From the NCBI GenBank assembly GCA_029243485.1, contig JAQWRY010000003.1, forward strand, positions 62,001 to 126,000: a stretch of DNA of 64,000 nucleotides, written 5' to 3'. This DNA is from Candidatus Binatia bacterium. GTDB taxonomy: Bacteria > Desulfobacterota > Binatia > UBA12015. The translations under genes were made by a program, and so were the position numbers. This document shows positions 51,800 to 59,517 of this stretch, in pieces (within the stretch, counting starts at the first letter, position 1; each line of letters begins with the position of its first letter). The notes beneath the pieces are model-generated. The model made no database searches, had not been told where the DNA came from, and worked only from the letters and a program-made list of their open reading frames with translations.

Positions 51800-53701
51800 T
51801 CAGGAGCGCGGAGAATACCAAATGGGTGAGGTGACTGCGCGTTCCTGGATCGTGCGTGGGTAGCTCTCGTCGCAGCAGGGCTCGAGTTCGTTGGTCACCG
51901 TGGTCGGATCGTCGCAGAGGACACCGGCTGCGTTGCACGTCCAGGTGTGCCAGCGGCAGGTCGGGCCTTGGAGAACACGCGCGTAGTAGAAGGCGCGGTC
52001 GCCCGGGTCGAAGTCCGGGTCGGTCCAGACGGCGCACAGGGCGCTCGGGCCGGTGCCGGAGCGCTCGCAGGTGAGGGGATCGACGCTGCCGCCGCCCGCC
52101 GCGTCGCGCGCGACGTCGTAGACCCTCTCGTGCGTCGCGCCGTCTTTCGTCCATCCCTTCACGATCTGAATCCGCTCGAGCGCAACGGGAGGTGCCTCGG
52201 GGGTACCGGGGTCGGCGAGAGCGGCGACCGCGAAGGTCGGTCGCGCCGTCGAGCCGACCGGGGTCGGTAGCTCTCCGCCCATTGGAACCCCGCCCGCGTA
52301 GCCTTGCGCCGCGAAGTCGCCGGCGTCGCAGAGACCGGCGTCGTATCCCCAACCACCGAAGAAGCGTACGGCCATGCGCGGGCCGCTGGTGGAATACGTT
52401 TCGCGCCTGCGCATGGCGTCAAAGAGAGAGTCCCGGTTGTTTTCCTCGGCCCAGAGGACGGCGAGACCGCCGGGGTTGAACTCGATGTCGTCGGGGAGGC
52501 GTTTCGGGCCACCCTCCTTGGCCGGGGTTCCGGCGCCGCCGTGCCCGGGGTGCGCGGTCTCATCGATGTAGCCGGGCGTGCCGAGGTGAGTGTCGGTACT
52601 GCCGATTAGGCCGAACTGATATGGGTTGGTCCCGAAGCGTTCCTCGAGAAGTAGTCCGTCCTTCAGTGCGTTTCGCACGAAATTCGTCGGGTCGGGGTCG
52701 TCCGAGCCGAGGCCGGTGAACTTGCCGGCGAAAGTTCCATACGGGAGCAATTCGAAGTTGCACAGCTCGTCGCTCGTGCCGACGCCCATGCGGCACTCGG
52801 AGTCGCCCTTGTGTTGGATGAGTTCGGCCAGCGGCTCGCTTCGCTTCCGGAGTCGTACGTACTCCGCCGTGAAGGGTTGGCCGGTTTCTTCCTCGTCTCC
52901 GAACATGAGTCCGCCGCTCAGGTTCGAATTGTGGGGGATGGCCAGTACCTCGCAGTTCTTCCGCCCGTGGGTGCACTTGGCATCGAGGTCGCGCCACAGC
53001 TGGCTCACGACGGTCGCGTCGAGCGAGCTTACTGGGAGGGCCGGAACGTCGGTGTTTCGGAAGATCACATTGCGGTGGAGGTTCGAGGCGAACGGCGCGC
53101 CGGTCCATTCGTACGCGATGAAACTCGTGAAGGAGCATTCCTCCGATCGGTCGTAGGCCTCTTCGGCTGCGTCGATCGTCTCCTTCCACGGCGTCGCCGC
53201 GGCACTCAGGCAGTTTTCGTCGTTCTCTCCGCAGAAGCTGAAGCGCGTCGCGTCCGCCCCTTCCGCACTGCGAGAGTTCATCATGAAGAACGCGAGCCGC
53301 GGCCACCGGCGGTAGACCATGCATATCGGTGAGTCGTGACCGGGCAATCCCGGGGTGCGGCAAATGCGCAACTCACCGAAGAGCTCGGCGTGATCGGTGA
53401 CCGCCGCGAAATCGAGCGGACGTTTCAGGCGCAGCGTGCGCAGCGCATTCCCGTTCTCGTCGTGCGGCTGGATTCCGACCTCGCTCCCCTGCGCGAACGC
53501 GTACGCATCTCGGGGGCGGAGCTTCGTGCCCTGCGTCGACGCATCGAGAGACAGCGTCGTGTGCACGTGGAGGTCGCCGAAGAATGGTCGGCGAAGGGGA
53601 TCCCGGTTCGAGCAGGCCGGCCGAGGGTCCGCCGCGCCCGCGCTCAACGCGCTCGCCACGCAGAACAGCACTGTGAGGAGGAGCTGGTACGCGAGGTTCA
53701 T
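51800..53701 (-). CDS. DUF3604 exported PHP-like protein (copy 2)
   Basis: 633 residues from ATG 53701, the only start giving a signal peptide (LAYQLLLTVLFCVASALSAG). Motifs parallel copy 1 at 14269: FFGDLHVHTTLSLDASTQGT, AAVTDHAELFGE, LAIPHNSNLSGG, HKGDSECRMGVG, GSTDTHLGTPGYIDE and SGPRMAVRFFGGWGY. Overall arrangement and Cys positions agree, so the two are paralogues. ATG overlaps the stop of the small membrane protein gene (ATGA). Substrate unknown; a metal-dependent phosphoesterase-like activity is inferred from the PHP-like motifs only. Confidence 0.85.
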   Translation of the reverse strand: MNLAYQLLLTVLFCVASALSAGAADPRPACSNRDPLRRPFFGDLHVHTTLSLDASTQGTKLRPRDAYAFAQGSEVGIQPHDENGNALRTLRLKRPLDFAAVTDHAELFGELRICRTPGLPGHDSPICMVYRRWPRLAFFMMNSRSAEGADATRFSFCGENDENCLSAAATPWKETIDAAEEAYDRSEECSFTSFIAYEWTGAPFASNLHRNVIFRNTDVPALPVSSLDATVVSQLWRDLDAKCTHGRKNCEVLAIPHNSNLSGGLMFGDEEETGQPFTAEYVRLRKRSEPLAELIQHKGDSECRMGVGTSDELCNFELLPYGTFAGKFTGLGSDDPDPTNFVRNALKDGLLLEERFGTNPYQFGLIGSTDTHLGTPGYIDETAHPGHGGAGTPAKEGGPKRLPDDIEFNPGGLAVLWAEENNRDSLFDAMRRRETYSTSGPRMAVRFFGGWGYDAGLCDAGDFAAQGYAGGVPMGGELPTPVGSTARPTFAVAALADPGTPEAPPVALERIQIVKGWTKDGATHERVYDVARDAAGGGSVDPLTCERSGTGPSALCAVWTDPDFDPGDRAFYYARVLQGPTCRWHTWTCNAAGVLCDDPTTVTNELEPCCDESYPRTIQERAVTSPIWYSPRS

Positions 53702-54090
53702 GCGAACAGCTGGAGCAGATTGATGCGGTCGCCACTCGCGACGAGTGGTGTGGCGTAGACGCGCAAGAGGGAGAGACCGAGCAAGACGACGACGGTTGCG
53801 AGGACTCCACCCGTGCGCCAGGCCTCCGGCAGCCTGCCGACCAGGAGCCGCGCTGCGACTCGAGCCAGTAGATACAGGCCCAGGGTCGCGAGAAGGGCTT
53901 CGGCGACGAACAAGCCGGTGGTGAGTCCGATGATCGAGCCGCCCTCGGTCAGGAGCACCGCAAGGGTGAAACCGGAGAGCTCGTACAACCAGATCGTGGG
54001 TACCCAGCCGCCCTCCATCGCCCAGTAGGGGACCGGCAGCGCCACGAGCAACGCGATCCACAGAAGTCGTCGTGTTGCTTCGATAGTCAC
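53698..54090 (-). CDS. Small membrane protein coupled to DUF3604
   Basis: 130 residues from GTG 54090; the upstream ATG at 54213 would run into the gluQ promoter region. Four predicted membrane segments (LLWIALLVALPVPYWAM, IWLYELSGFTLAVLLT, LFVAEALLATLGLYLLAR, GGVLATVVVLLGLSLLRVYA). Not recognised. ATGA overlap with the DUF3604 gene indicates a linked function, for example membrane anchoring or export help. Confidence 0.6.
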   Translation of the reverse strand: MTIEATRRLLWIALLVALPVPYWAMEGGWVPTIWLYELSGFTLAVLLTEGGSIIGLTTGLFVAEALLATLGLYLLARVAARLLVGRLPEAWRTGGVLATVVVLLGLSLLRVYATPLVASGDRINLLQLFA

Positions 54091-54153
54091 AGGCGGACGA
54101 GACCATGCGCCTCCGAGGTGGTCAAGGATGGCCAGCCGCGCTAATCGGGAGGC

Positions 54154-55125
54154 ATGGGGGAGGTCAGCTCCTATCGCGGGCGCTTCGCCCCGTCGCCGAC
54201 CGGCGACCTGCATCTGGGGTGTGCCGCGACGGCTCTGGTGACGTGGCTCGCCGCGCGCCAGGCGGGTGGCCGGCTCGTCCTACGGGTCGAGGACATCGAC
54301 ACCCCGCGGATCGTTCGGGGCTCGATCGACCGTCAACTGGAAGATCTGCGCTGGTTGGGACTCGATTGGGACGAGGGCCCGGAGGAGGGCGGCGCCTTTG
54401 GGCCGTACGCGCAGTCGCAGCGCTTCGATCGCTACGAGGCCGCGCTGGACGATCTCGCGGCGCGCGACCTCCTCTATTACTGCGACTGCTCGCGCGCAGA
54501 GATCGCTCGAGTCGCCAGCGCGCCGCACGTGGGAGACGAAGGCCCGCCGTACCCCGGCACGTGTCGCGAGACGGGCCTCGAGCGGCGGGAGTGGAAGCGG
54601 CCGCCCGCCATCCGACTGCGGACCCCGGACCGCGAGCCGGTCACCGTCCACGACCGCTTCCAGGGTGGGCTTACGCAGGACGTGCGGGAGGAGGTCGGCG
54701 ACTTCGTCCTGAAGCGGGGCGACGGCGTCTACTCCTATCAACTGGCGGTCGTCGTCGATGATCTCGCGATGGAGATTACGCAAGCCGTCCGGGGAGCGGA
54801 TCTCTTCGGCTCCGCCCCTCGGCAGGTCTTGTTGGCGGAGCTTCTGGGCGGCGAGGCTCCCGGCTTTGCCCATGCTCCCCTGATTCTGGCGACGGACGGC
54901 GCACGTCTCGCGAAACGGGCGCGCGGGGTGCCCCTGCGCGATCACCGCGATGCCGGCCGCTCTTCGGAGGAGCTGGTGGGCCTCCTCGCCCGGACGTTGG
55001 GGCTGGTGAGTCCCGAGGAATCTCGCGTCCGTCCATCGGATCTGCGGGCCGCGTCGGTGCTGGCCCGCCTGAACGGCGTGCTCTCGGCCCCACTCTCCCC
55101 GCAGGCCGACCTCCCGGGGCGCTAA
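54154..55125 (+). CDS. gluQ: Glutamyl-Q tRNA(Asp) synthetase
   Basis: 323 residues, the usual size of GluQ. Class I core: HIGH-like RFAPSPTGDLHLGCAATALV, VEDIDTPR, the zinc Cys pattern YYCDCSRAEI ... YPGTCRETG (as in E. coli YadB), FVLKRGDGVYSYQLAVVVDD and the KMSKS-like GARLAKRARGV. It lacks the anticodon-binding domain of GluRS. It glutamylates the queuosine of tRNA(Asp). Divergent from the small membrane protein; probably monocistronic. No dksA neighbour is present, unlike in many proteobacteria. Confidence 0.93.
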   Translation: MGEVSSYRGRFAPSPTGDLHLGCAATALVTWLAARQAGGRLVLRVEDIDTPRIVRGSIDRQLEDLRWLGLDWDEGPEEGGAFGPYAQSQRFDRYEAALDDLAARDLLYYCDCSRAEIARVASAPHVGDEGPPYPGTCRETGLERREWKRPPAIRLRTPDREPVTVHDRFQGGLTQDVREEVGDFVLKRGDGVYSYQLAVVVDDLAMEITQAVRGADLFGSAPRQVLLAELLGGEAPGFAHAPLILATDGARLAKRARGVPLRDHRDAGRSSEELVGLLARTLGLVSPEESRVRPSDLRAASVLARLNGVLSAPLSPQADLPGR

Positions 55126-55301
55126 CCTTCGGAGACGAGTCCCCATAGTCTAAATGGGAACCGGGCGGGTAGCGGGGAGTCGCTTCTCTTCTGGCTACCA
55201 CGCCGGCTCCCCGGCCGTTATCGCCCCGGCGGGCTGTGGTCTTCCCTGCAGATGCTGAGCGAAGTAGCCCGCTTTCAGCGTAACCAGGGTTCGCGCTCGG
55301 T

Positions 55302-55928
55302 CTACGAACCCGGTCGTGCGACTGCGATGTGGTACGAGCGCGAGCGTGTTCCGCCGAGCTTGACCATCTCCACCAGGTCGACGTTCGCGGTCTGGAGCTC
55401 GGTGCGGAAGTCGTCCTCGTACGTAACGCGTCCGAAATCGATCGTCGTGAGAGTGCGTAGCATGGGCTTCAGGCGCTCCATCAAGGCCGACCGCTCGTTC
55501 TCGAAGGTCTGTGTGAAGTAGAAGTGGCCGGTGGGTGCGAGCATCGGGCGGACGTGATCGAGCGCGGCGCGCGGATCGGGCAGCAGCATGAAGCTCGCGC
55601 TGAAGTAGATGGCTTCGTACGGGCCGCCCTTGTGATCGTAGACGGACTCGAGCCGAGCCTCGACGCGCTCGCTCAAGTTCTTCTCGGTGAGCAGCGCGTT
55701 GCACCGGGCGATGTAGTCTCGATCGATGTCGATGCCGATGACTCTCAGATCTTTGCGTTGCACCAGATCGGCGTTCGCTGCGAGTGCGCCACCGGTGCCG
55801 ATGCCTACGTCGAGGATCGCGGCGCCGTCCGGAACGCGATCCAGAACCGCGGCGTACCACGATGTGGTGAGAGGGAGAATCGCCGCATCGTAGATGCGGG
55901 CTCGCAGGCCGCCGCTTCCGTTCGCCAT
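55302..55928 (-). CDS. Class I SAM-dependent methyltransferase
   Basis: 208 residues. Motif I AAILDVGIGTGGALAANADL, acidic end of strand 2 in VIGIDIDRDYIARC, motif II/III region YEAIYFSASFMLLPDPRAAL, then HVRPMLAPTGHFYFTQTFE. A MerR-like small class I methyltransferase; the substrate is unknown. It starts 10 bases after the propeller protein at 55939, so it is in the same minus-strand unit. No membrane or export signal. Confidence 0.85.
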   Translation of the reverse strand: MANGSGGLRARIYDAAILPLTTSWYAAVLDRVPDGAAILDVGIGTGGALAANADLVQRKDLRVIGIDIDRDYIARCNALLTEKNLSERVEARLESVYDHKGGPYEAIYFSASFMLLPDPRAALDHVRPMLAPTGHFYFTQTFENERSALMERLKPMLRTLTTIDFGRVTYEDDFRTELQTANVDLVEMVKLGGTRSRSYHIAVARPGS

Positions 55929-55938
55929 GCCGGTTCGA

Positions 55939-57720
55939 TCAGTCGTTCGCGGCGCCGTCGGCGATCCAGGTGCGGATGCGATCGATCTGGTCGGGCTCGA
56001 GCATCCCGGTAATCGGCATGTTGGTGCCGCACACGACGTCGCCCCCGTTGATCTTGTTCATCAGCAGGCTGTTGTCGGGGTTGCCCGGGTCGACGCGCAG
56101 GCCACCGTTCTCGATGCACTCCGGTCCTTCCGCATCGACACCGACCAATTCGTCGTAGGCGACTGCTTGCGAGGCGAACGAGAGCTCGCCGGCTCCCGAC
56201 CCATGGCAGCTGCCGCCGGCGCAGCCGGCGCTGACGAAGATGTCGGAGTAGATCGAGGTGAACGTCGTGTTGGCCGGCGCGGGTGTCGCGGTGGGAGGCG
56301 TCGGCGGGCCGTCGTCGCCCGGAAGCGAAAGCGCGAAGATCGTGCTTTCGCGCTCGCCCACGATGTAGGCCATTCCGCTGCCAAAGTAGGCGCGACCGTC
56401 GACGATGGCAGTACCCGACGCGATCGTGCCGGGGGTCTCAAAGGCGAAGAGTTCGTCACCGGTCTCGGTGTTATAGCCGCGCAGTGTCGTCCAGGTGGGG
56501 ACGTAGAGCACACCGTTTGCGATGGTCACCGGCCCCCAGACCCAATCCTCCAGGGTCTTCTGCCAGACAGTCGCCCCCGTTGCAGGGTCGAGCGCGACGA
56601 GGGTCGTGTCCGAGCGGTCCTGCTGGTTGTGGGAAACGAAGAAGAGCCGCTCGCCGTCGTACGCGCCGGTATTCAGGATGCCACCGATGAGAGCGCTGCC
56701 GCCGCTGACCGGCTTCTCCCAAAGGACCTCGCCGGTTCCGCGATCGAGGCCCCAGACGACGCCGGACTTCTGGCCGGCGGCGAGCATCTTGCGGGTCACG
56801 CCGTCAACGTCGGCGTCGAAGAGCGTGGGGTTGGTCCCGAAGTCGCTGTCGGGGCTCTTCGGATTGAGGATCGTGAAGATGTCGTCTTCGGTGAGCTGTG
56901 TCGTCCAGACGAGTTCGCCGGAGTCGAGGTCCAGGGCGAAGATTGAATCCGAATTCGGACCGCCGTCGCCGGTGTAGTTGTTTCCGGTCGTCCCGAAGAC
57001 GTGGCGGGCCTCGAGGTCGACGGTCACGGTCGACCACACGGTCGCGCCGTTGTAAGGCGGGATGGCGGTGTAGTGACGCCACCGTTGTTCGCCCGTTTCA
57101 CGGTCGAGAGCGATGACGCCGCCCCGGAACGTCGCGCCCTCTGCGACGACCCCTTCTTCGATTGAGGAGGCGCCGACGAGGATGAAGTCGTCGACGACGA
57201 TCGGCGAGGAGTATCCCGACGTCACTCGGTTCGTGTCGCTGGGAGTTTGCCAGATCACCTCACCGTCGGCGGGGTTCACCGCGCTGATGAGCCCGATCTT
57301 CGTGTGAATGTAGAGCACGCCGTCGTGGTACGCGGCCGAGGACGTCGCCGGGAGGTCGCGGTTCTCCCAGAGGACCTCCCCGCTGTCGGCGTCGATCGCG
57401 TACGAGCCGCCGTTGGAAGTCGCGTAAACGACGCCGTTGACGACGACCGGCGTGCCGTTCGGCTGGGCGGCCGGCTCGACGGACCAGTGGAGCTTCAAGT
57501 CGCCCACGTTGTCGCGCGAAATCTTGTCTTCGAGCTTCTGGTGGTACGTAGATGCGTAGTCGCGGCCGAGCATCGTCCACTCTGCCGGGCCCTCTTCGTT
57601 CGGGGGCTCGATCCCGCCGCCGCTGTCTCCCAGGTCGACGTCGGAGCAGCCGACCCAAAAAGAGGTTCCGAGCAGGCACAGTGCGGAGGTGAGGATGCGA
57701 TGGTTTTGAGAGGCGTTCAT
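55939..57720 (-). CDS. PQQ-type beta-propeller lipoprotein with C-terminal CX4CH haem-like domain
   Basis: 593 residues from ATG 57720 (lipobox FWVGC in the short signal peptide). Quinoprotein repeats follow (AIDADSGEVLWENRD, AVNPADGEVIWQTPSD, ALDRETGEQRWRHYT, ALDPATGATVWQKTLE), spanning residues ~60-470, without the vicinal Cys or known PQQ ligands I could confirm. The last ~110 residues are a cytochrome-like domain with CAGGSCHGSGAGELSF, a C-x4-C-H site instead of CxxCH, and the end helix DQIDRIRTWIADGA. A periplasmic redox protein is likely. Confidence 0.75.
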   Translation of the reverse strand: MNASQNHRILTSALCLLGTSFWVGCSDVDLGDSGGGIEPPNEEGPAEWTMLGRDYASTYHQKLEDKISRDNVGDLKLHWSVEPAAQPNGTPVVVNGVVYATSNGGSYAIDADSGEVLWENRDLPATSSAAYHDGVLYIHTKIGLISAVNPADGEVIWQTPSDTNRVTSGYSSPIVVDDFILVGASSIEEGVVAEGATFRGGVIALDRETGEQRWRHYTAIPPYNGATVWSTVTVDLEARHVFGTTGNNYTGDGGPNSDSIFALDLDSGELVWTTQLTEDDIFTILNPKSPDSDFGTNPTLFDADVDGVTRKMLAAGQKSGVVWGLDRGTGEVLWEKPVSGGSALIGGILNTGAYDGERLFFVSHNQQDRSDTTLVALDPATGATVWQKTLEDWVWGPVTIANGVLYVPTWTTLRGYNTETGDELFAFETPGTIASGTAIVDGRAYFGSGMAYIVGERESTIFALSLPGDDGPPTPPTATPAPANTTFTSIYSDIFVSAGCAGGSCHGSGAGELSFASQAVAYDELVGVDAEGPECIENGGLRVDPGNPDNSLLMNKINGGDVVCGTNMPITGMLEPDQIDRIRTWIADGAAND

Positions 57721-57729
57721 GAAGGCCGA

Positions 57730-57764
57730 CTCCGGTTTTTGGCAGGCCCCGAAAAAAGCCGGAG
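57730..57764. repeat. Imperfect inverted repeat
   Basis: CTCCGGTTTTTGG at 57730-57742 mirrors CCGAAAAAAGCCGGAG ending 57764, with a short GC loop. It lies just upstream of the propeller gene and ahead of the IS3 remnant. It could be a hairpin terminator or an old element end; neither is shown. Confidence 0.4.
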
Positions 57765-57845
57765 GGCCTTGGCCTGCGCACCCTTTGTTCTCGCGCGCCG
57801 GGCGGAGCCGGTCAACCAAAGGACCCGGGGACGGGGTGAGAGGAC

Positions 57846-58436
57846 ATGCGGTGTGCGCACCGGCCCGATTCCGGATCCTATCCGCCGCCTCACGCTGGAA
57901 TCGCTCTCTCCCAAACGCCGGGAAAGATCGAGCGCTACCACCGCTCGATGAAGAACGTGGTGAAGCTGGAGAAGTACTACCGCCCGTGGGAGCTGGAGCG
58001 TGCGATCAGTCGCTTCGTCGAGCACTACAACCACCGGCGCTACCACGAGTCGCCGGACAACGTGACTCCAGCCGATGCATATCATGGCCGGCGCAACGCG
58101 ATCCTGACGCGCTTCTTCGCCGGTTTGACGCTACTGGGATTCGGGCACGTGTTCATCGCGCCGCAGCTGGGTGGGGCGGTCTTCATGGCCGGATTCGCCG
58201 TCGTGTCCTTGCTCGGGGCCCGTCACCAGGACCGCCAGCTCCTCGTGGCCAAAGGTCTCGGGTATAAGGACTTCATGCGCAACACGTCGATGGTTCCGTT
58301 GGCTGCGATCCTCGCGCGACGGCAGCGCCTCGTGGTCCGGGAGCTTCCGTGGGGGATGATTGGGTCCACGATCTTGGTCTGCGTCGGGGTTCGCTACGCG
58401 CACGCCGGCCTTTTCGCCTGGTACGGTCGCCGGTGA
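57846..58436 (+). CDS. Chimeric frame: IS3 transposase tail joined to NnrU-like C-terminal domain
   Basis: The frame is 196 residues. Residues ~22-89 are the C-terminal end of an IS3-family transposase; from FFAGLTLLGFGHVFIAPQLG onward (~90-196) the sequence has NnrU-like features: hydrophobic helices, LLGARHQDRQLLVAKGLGYK, DFMRNTSMVPLAAILARRQR and WGMIGSTILVCVGVRYAHAG. NnrU-family membrane proteins are associated with haem or nitric-oxide metabolism. The native N-terminus seems to have been replaced. Whether it is expressed is unknown. Its TGA overlaps the next start (GTGA), so the following two genes are an old operon. Confidence 0.65.
   Translation: MRCAHRPDSGSYPPPHAGIALSQTPGKIERYHRSMKNVVKLEKYYRPWELERAISRFVEHYNHRRYHESPDNVTPADAYHGRRNAILTRFFAGLTLLGFGHVFIAPQLGGAVFMAGFAVVSLLGARHQDRQLLVAKGLGYKDFMRNTSMVPLAAILARRQRLVVRELPWGMIGSTILVCVGVRYAHAGLFAWYGRR
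57909..58112 (+). mobile_element. IS3-family transposase remnant (C-terminal rve fragment)
   Basis: 68 residues: SQTPGKIERYHRSMKNVVKL, WELERAISRFVEHYNHRRYH, NVTPADAYHGRRNAILTR. These are the last third of the DDE integrase core of IS3 OrfB, including the conserved Glu helix (KIERYHRS). Upstream ORFA and the remaining catalytic residues are absent between 57720 and 57909, and no terminal repeats are clear. A decayed insertion. Confidence 0.85.
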
Positions 58437-58732
58437 TCGCCGCGACACTCGGCGGCGCGGGGTTCTTCCTCGCCAAGGGGTTGTTCGCCGGCCGACCAGT
58501 CGTGCCGTGCGATCGCGAGGCGGTCTTCTGGTTCTTGCTGATGAGCCCGATGCTCGTGTTGCTCGGGCGCGTCGTTCGACACGGGATCGCCGCCATTGGT
58601 CTCGTGGTGATGCCGCTCTGCGGGTTCTGGGCCGTTCTCGTACTCGGGTTTCTCGTCCGCCGTCGGGCCGCCGGGTTCGTCGATTCGCCTGCATTGGTCG
58701 CTGTCGGTGGGCGGCTTCGAGAGGCGTCTTGA
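58433..58732 (+). CDS. Small membrane protein
   Basis: 99 residues from GTG 58433, overlapping the upstream stop (GTGA). Three hydrophobic segments: VIAATLGGAGFFLAKGLFAG, FWFLLMSPMLVLLGRVV, AIGLVVMPLCGFWAVLVLGF, then a positively charged tail. Not recognised. Its stop overlaps the next gene (TTGA), so it forms a coupled trio with the NnrU-like frame and the reductase. Confidence 0.5.
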   Translation: MIAATLGGAGFFLAKGLFAGRPVVPCDREAVFWFLLMSPMLVLLGRVVRHGIAAIGLVVMPLCGFWAVLVLGFLVRRRAAGFVDSPALVAVGGRLREAS

Positions 58733-59490
58733 GCTCGGCTCCGGTCTCTGGGCGCATCGAAGAGCTCTGGTCCGCGGATCTCACGGGCCGGTGCGGTGTG
58801 TTGCACGTCACGGCCGTCGGGCGGGCCACAGACGGAGGCGCGACGGTCATTCGGATCGGTCCGGAATCGCCGGCGAGCGAGACGGATTTCTTTGCGCTCT
58901 CCGTCGCGCGGGCACGGTCCGACGCCATCGTCACGACGGGGAGCATTCTGCGCGCCGAGTTGGCGGTCTCGCACGATCCCGGGCCCGCCCTCACCGAGTG
59001 GCGAGGTTCGGTCCTGGGAAAGACCAAACAGCCGATGCTGGCGATTCTGACGCGCGGGACCGGTCTGCCGGAGGCGCACCCGGTGTTCGAGCGCCCGAAC
59101 GTGCTCATCGGAACTTCCGTCGAGAGCGCCCCGGAACTCGAGGCGCGGCTCGGGCCCCGGGGTGTGGCCGTGGTGGGTCTTGCCGACAGCTCGCTTCGCG
59201 GTCTTCTTCGCGAACTCGCACGTCGGGGCCTGCCGGACATTTGCGTCGAGGCGGGCCCGTCGACCGCCGGTTCGTTGTACGACGCGCCCGTCGTCGTCGA
59301 TGAGTTGCTGCTCTCGGTCTACGAAGAAGCGCCGCTGCCACCGGCTCTCGACGCCGGCCCGTTTCTATCGAGCGCTGCTCTAGCGGAGCGGTTGGGCCCA
59401 CCCGTCTCGGCGGTGTCTCGCCGGGAAGCGAGCGGGCTCTGGCAGTTTCGTCGTTTCTGCCGGAGCCGTGGTCGGACCAGGCGCAGCTGA
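58729..59490 (+). CDS. RibD C-terminal domain/pyrimidine reductase-like protein
   Basis: 253 residues from TTG 58729. The dihydrofolate-reductase-like RibD_C fold: SVARARSDAIVTTGSILRAE, PMLAILTRGTGLPEAHPVFE, GLRELARRGLPDICVEAGPS-like NADPH region (LLRELARRGLPDICVEAGPS), and VDELLLSVYEEAPLPPALDA. Resembles the actinobacterial pyrimidine reductase family used in riboflavin synthesis or as a general dihydrofolate-reductase-like reductase. NADPH use is inferred. Convergent with the PQQ dehydrogenase. Confidence 0.8.
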   Translation: MSSAPVSGRIEELWSADLTGRCGVLHVTAVGRATDGGATVIRIGPESPASETDFFALSVARARSDAIVTTGSILRAELAVSHDPGPALTEWRGSVLGKTKQPMLAILTRGTGLPEAHPVFERPNVLIGTSVESAPELEARLGPRGVAVVGLADSSLRGLLRELARRGLPDICVEAGPSTAGSLYDAPVVVDELLLSVYEEAPLPPALDAGPFLSSAALAERLGPPVSAVSRREASGLWQFRRFCRSRGRTRRS

Positions 59491-59517
59491 GATCGGTGCT
59501 CGTCGAGGAACGGCCGA

